Shown here in pieces: positions 62,444 through 64,000 of a stretch of 64,000 nt of DNA; position 1 is the stretch's first letter, and every line of letters begins with the position of its first letter. Below the pieces are notes generated by a model. The model was not told the origin of the DNA, did no database searches, and was given only the letters and a program-made list of their open reading frames with translations. This stretch comes from Candidatus Saccharimonadota bacterium. Lineage in GTDB: Bacteria; Patescibacteriota; Saccharimonadia; Saccharimonadales; Saccharimonadaceae. The stretch is taken from assembly GCA_905372835.1 (NCBI GenBank), contig CAJPQK010000003.1, forward strand, positions 1 through 64,000, read 5' to 3'. The translations under genes and the position numbers were made by a program.

Positions 62444-63559
62444 ATGACATCATTTTGGGACAATCTACCGCAGCCGTTTTTCATCTTGGCACCCATGGAA
62501 GCCGTCACTGACGTGGTGTTTCGTCATGTCGTGAAACAGGCGGGCGCGCCCGACGTGTTTTTCACGGAGTTTGCCAATGCCACCGGCTGGGTACACGCTG
62601 GTGACAAAGCCATCGCCGGGCGGCTCATCAAAACCGACGACGAGCATCCGCTGGTCGCCCAAATCTGGGGCGGCGAGCCAGGTGATATGGAACAATTTGC
62701 TGCCCATTGCGCCAAGCTCGGCTTTGACGGCATCGACATCAACATGGGCTGTCCCGCCAAATCCGCCATCAAATCGGGCGGTGCCGCACTCATTCGTAGA
62801 CCCGACGTAGCGGTTGCCGCCATCGCCGCCGCCAAAACTGCTGGGTTGCCGGTCAGCGTCAAAACACGGCTCGGCTACACCTACGTTGACGAATGGCGCG
62901 AGTGGCTGACGACACTGCTACAGCAAGACCTCGCCAACCTGACCATCCATCTGCGCACCAAAAAAGAAATGAGCAAAGTGCGGGCGCATTTTGAGCTCCT
63001 CGACGACATTATCAAACTACGTGACGAAATCGCCCCACAAACGCTGCTAACCATCAACGGCGACATCCGCGACCGCACCCACGGCGAGGAACTATTTAGA
63101 GCTCACCCAGGCCTCAACGGCATCATGATCGGGCGGGGAATTTTCAGCGATCCGTTTTGCTTTCGGAAAGGCGGAGTGTCTTCAGATATCGAGGATAAGA
63201 GGGTGATAGTCGGTGGGGCAGCACCCACTTCTGAACAAATCTTTGATTTTTCAGAAGAAGGGGCGGACCGACTAGCAGGACCCGCGTCTAGCGACCTACG
63301 TGCCGTCGCAGACGGCGACGACGGGAGTGGCAATACTAAATCAGAGCTTATACACCTACTGCATTACCACCTCGACCTCTTCAACCACTACCAACCAATC
63401 CTCGGTCGCCCCTTCGAAACCCTCAAACGCTTCTTCAAAATCTACATCCGCGATTTCGACGGCGCCAAGGAACTGCGCGACCAGCTGATGCGCACCAAGA
63501 CGACCGACGAGGTGCGATCAATACTTGCACACAACGATCGTCCACATTATACTTATTGA
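62444..63559 (+). CDS. dus: tRNA-dihydrouridine synthase with in-frame insertion
   Basis: FMN enzyme reducing uridines in the tRNA D loop. TIM barrel start FFILAPMEAVTDVVFRH, catalytic Cys in DINMGCPAKSAIKSGGAAL, KTRLGY, HLRTK and GIMIGRGIFSDPF. About 57 extra residues (63163-63333) then interrupt the protein before the helical C-domain (LIHLLHYHLDLFNHY). Start at 62444, 7 nt after TAAAAT; the longer frame upstream reads through tRNA-like sequence. Confidence 0.93.
   Translation: MTSFWDNLPQPFFILAPMEAVTDVVFRHVVKQAGAPDVFFTEFANATGWVHAGDKAIAGRLIKTDDEHPLVAQIWGGEPGDMEQFAAHCAKLGFDGIDINMGCPAKSAIKSGGAALIRRPDVAVAAIAAAKTAGLPVSVKTRLGYTYVDEWREWLTTLLQQDLANLTIHLRTKKEMSKVRAHFELLDDIIKLRDEIAPQTLLTINGDIRDRTHGEELFRAHPGLNGIMIGRGIFSDPFCFRKGGVSSDIEDKRVIVGGAAPTSEQIFDFSEEGADRLAGPASSDLRAVADGDDGSGNTKSELIHLLHYHLDLFNHYQPILGRPFETLKRFFKIYIRDFDGAKELRDQLMRTKTTDEVRSILAHNDRPHYTY
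63163..63333 (+). repeat. Palindrome-rich in-frame insertion in dus
   Basis: Nested stems AGTCGGT (63208-63214) with ACCGACT (63267-63273), CTTCTGAA (63228-63235) with TTCAGAAG (63250-63257) and AAATC-TTT-GATTT (63237-63249) make one long hairpin. GTGGG/CCCAC and GCCGTC-GCA-GACGGC (63302-63316) flank or lie within it. Translated in frame. Sequence differs from the 110-bp element, so it is another type. Boundaries are approximate. Confidence 0.65.
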
Positions 63560-63560
63560 C

Positions 63561-64000
63561 ATGACAACAAAAAAACAAAAACTGCAAAAACAACAGACTA
63601 TAGACACATGGATCGTCATAGCATTATGGGCGAGTGCTATCTGGTTCTCGCTCGCACGCGGATTCATTACTGGCATCGGCGGTTGGGTACTAGCACTACT
63701 TGGCCCGTGGGCACTTATCGTTAGCTGTATCTGTCTTGCAATCATCTCCCGACAAGTGAAAAAACGCCATGCATCAAAAGACCATCTCACCACAATAGTA
63801 CGTGTTTCCTTTATCGTCATGTCAATCTCATTATTTATCTGCGGCCTTGCAATGCCTGATTTTAGCGACATAGAGACCTTTTCAACATTATCCGTGTATA
63901 CAAATAACGCTATTTCATTTGAAACATCAAAAGCTATCGCCATTATCTCAGGGTTTGTAGTAGTTCTGTCTCTATTCGTGGCTGTTACTTTTGGCATCGC
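63561..64000 (+). CDS. Multi-TM membrane protein (partial)
   Basis: Starts MTTKKQKLQKQQTIDTW and continues past the window edge. Four hydrophobic segments are visible: IVIALWASAIWFSLA, GGWVLALLGPWALIVSCICLAII, VSFIVMSISLFICGLA and IISGFVVVLSLFVAV. No family recognised. TATACT lies 7 nt before the ATG. Confidence 0.7.
   Translation, partial: MTTKKQKLQKQQTIDTWIVIALWASAIWFSLARGFITGIGGWVLALLGPWALIVSCICLAIISRQVKKRHASKDHLTTIVRVSFIVMSISLFICGLAMPDFSDIETFSTLSVYTNNAISFETSKAIAIISGFVVVLSLFVAVTFGI

Overview
The window looks like a chromosomal segment of a reduced-genome Candidate Phyla Radiation bacterium, most likely a Candidatus Saccharibacteria (TM7) member. The evidence is medium GC, the standard code with TGA as stop, and dense gene packing with almost no biosynthetic genes. 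It also carries a VanY-type peptidase pair, a sortase with an LPXTG surface protein, a pilin-like protein, DUF3048 and PEGA envelope proteins, and many translation and tRNA-handling genes. Taxonomy is inferred from gene content only. No rRNA is present. About 25 genes have a TATAAT-like -10 box ending 5-9 nt before the start codon (most often 6-7), so leaderless mRNA seems to be the norm. Genes inside operons instead carry clear Shine-Dalgarno sequences.

Layout. 1-8.1 kb: partial ABC-F ATPase, smpB, two glycosyltransferases, a hydrolase, exonuclease III and two VanY-like peptidases, the first frameshifted. 8.1-22 kb: envelope and signalling block (membrane protein, NnrD-like protein, tRNA-Leu, sortase, PEGA protein, gltX, DUF3048 protein, two histidine kinases, two receiver proteins, tRNA-Glu, pseudouridine synthase). 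22-25 kb: der and two unknown genes. 25-30.5 kb: a metal-homeostasis island with two COG0523 GTPases, a DUF475 membrane protein, a nicotianamine-synthase-like gene and a divergent Fur/Zur regulator. 30.5-37 kb: a standalone ~315-nt RNA, dprA, a CDP-alcohol phosphotransferase, topA, an LPXTG protein and NrnA. 37-39 kb: tandem HExxH proteins. 39.1-39.7 kb: a promoter-driven, hairpin-tiled RNA with an 86-codon ORF and a complete type III hammerhead ribozyme at its 3' end, abutting the cysS promoter. 41-50 kb: AI-2E exporter family protein, ABC exporter, two-component system, GreA-like factor and a P-type ATPase. 50.4-53 kb: an AT-rich Gabija-like GajA/GajB pair near tRNA-Gln. 53-61.4 kb: pilin, TrmA-type methyltransferase, second P-type ATPase and a helicase-nuclease. 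61.4-62.4 kb: about 1 kb of structured DNA with tRNA-like elements. 62.4-64 kb: a dus gene carrying an insertion and a partial membrane protein.

The most unusual signals are these. (1) A 110-bp palindromic element is inserted in the same orientation and reading frame in two unrelated essential-type genes (ABC-F and der), with compensatory stem changes; unrelated palindrome-rich in-frame insertions occur beside it in ABC-F and in dus. (2) The structured RNA with an ORF ends in a hammerhead ribozyme whose stem III competes with an upstream 12-bp stem. (3) A nicotianamine-synthase-like gene is coupled to zinc-chaperone GTPases and faces a Fur-family repressor across a 23-bp inverted repeat. (4) A Gabija-like defence pair is present. 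(5) The structured locus before dus has tRNA-like folds with abnormal arms. All structures and homologies were read by eye, with no database search or folding run.
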